Origin: Chitinophagaceae bacterium | GTDB lineage: Bacteria > Bacteroidota > Bacteroidia > Chitinophagales > Chitinophagaceae | NCBI GenBank assembly: GCA_023251335.1 | Contig: JAHEZA010000199.1 | Location: 1 to 5,599 of the forward strand | Length of the DNA: 5,599 nt | Direction: 5' to 3' | Shown: one piece after another, positions 5,586-5,599 of the stretch | How positions within the stretch are numbered: position 1 is the stretch's first letter | How the letters are laid out: every line of letters begins with the position of its first letter | Position numbers and translations under genes: made by a program | The notes under the pieces: generated by a model | What the model was told of the DNA's origin: nothing | Databases searched by the model: none | Seen by the model: only the letters and a program-made list of their open reading frames with translations

Positions 5586-5599
5586 CAGTGAACAAAGGA

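Overview
The window is a compact stretch of five genes, all on the minus strand. It most likely comes from a Bacteroidota chromosome, probably near the Chitinophagaceae or Sphingobacteriales. The evidence is protein style (Tat-tagged sugar enzymes, an exported SUMF1-fold protein), AT-rich spacers, no clear Shine-Dalgarno sequences, and a TAnnTTTG-type -7 promoter element upstream of tpx. The taxonomic call is an inference. No RNA gene, insertion sequence, CRISPR array or origin was seen, and no gene-free stretch exceeds 300 bases.

In transcription order (right to left): 5599-5393 is the upstream region of tpx, with a Bacteroidota-type promoter, two dyads, and a broken in-frame reading that looks like a lipoprotein signal. 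Next come tpx (5392-4865, atypical 2-Cys thiol peroxidase), a 280-bp spacer, a Tat-exported hydroxypyruvate-isomerase-like TIM-barrel protein (4584-3634), and a 110-bp spacer. Then follow apbE (3523-2498, exported FAD:protein FMN transferase), a secreted SUMF1/FGE-fold protein lacking the FGE cysteine pair (2440-1469), and a Tat-exported Gfo/Idh/MocA oxidoreductase (1390-59).

The spacers suggest three transcription units: tpx alone, the TIM-barrel gene alone, and apbE-SUMF1-Gfo/Idh/MocA. Each proposed unit ends in a related element: a conserved ACAGTAAA[C/G]CAA box running into an AT-rich hairpin (minus strand 49-11, 3588-3547, 4746-4704). It is absent from the two gaps inside the proposed three-gene operon. 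One stem position covaries (C:G versus T:A). This is the most notable non-coding signal here.

Four of the five proteins carry export signals, so the locus mainly serves the periplasm: two putative sugar enzymes, a flavin-attaching enzyme and a SUMF1-fold protein. Tpx may once have been, or may still be, a lipoprotein. The ATG at 5509, 17-19 nt after the predicted transcription start, is in frame with tpx. Two compensating one-base changes in A-homopolymers would join a lipoprotein-like leader to the Tpx domain. Whether this is sequencing error, slippage, decay or chance cannot be settled from the sequence alone.
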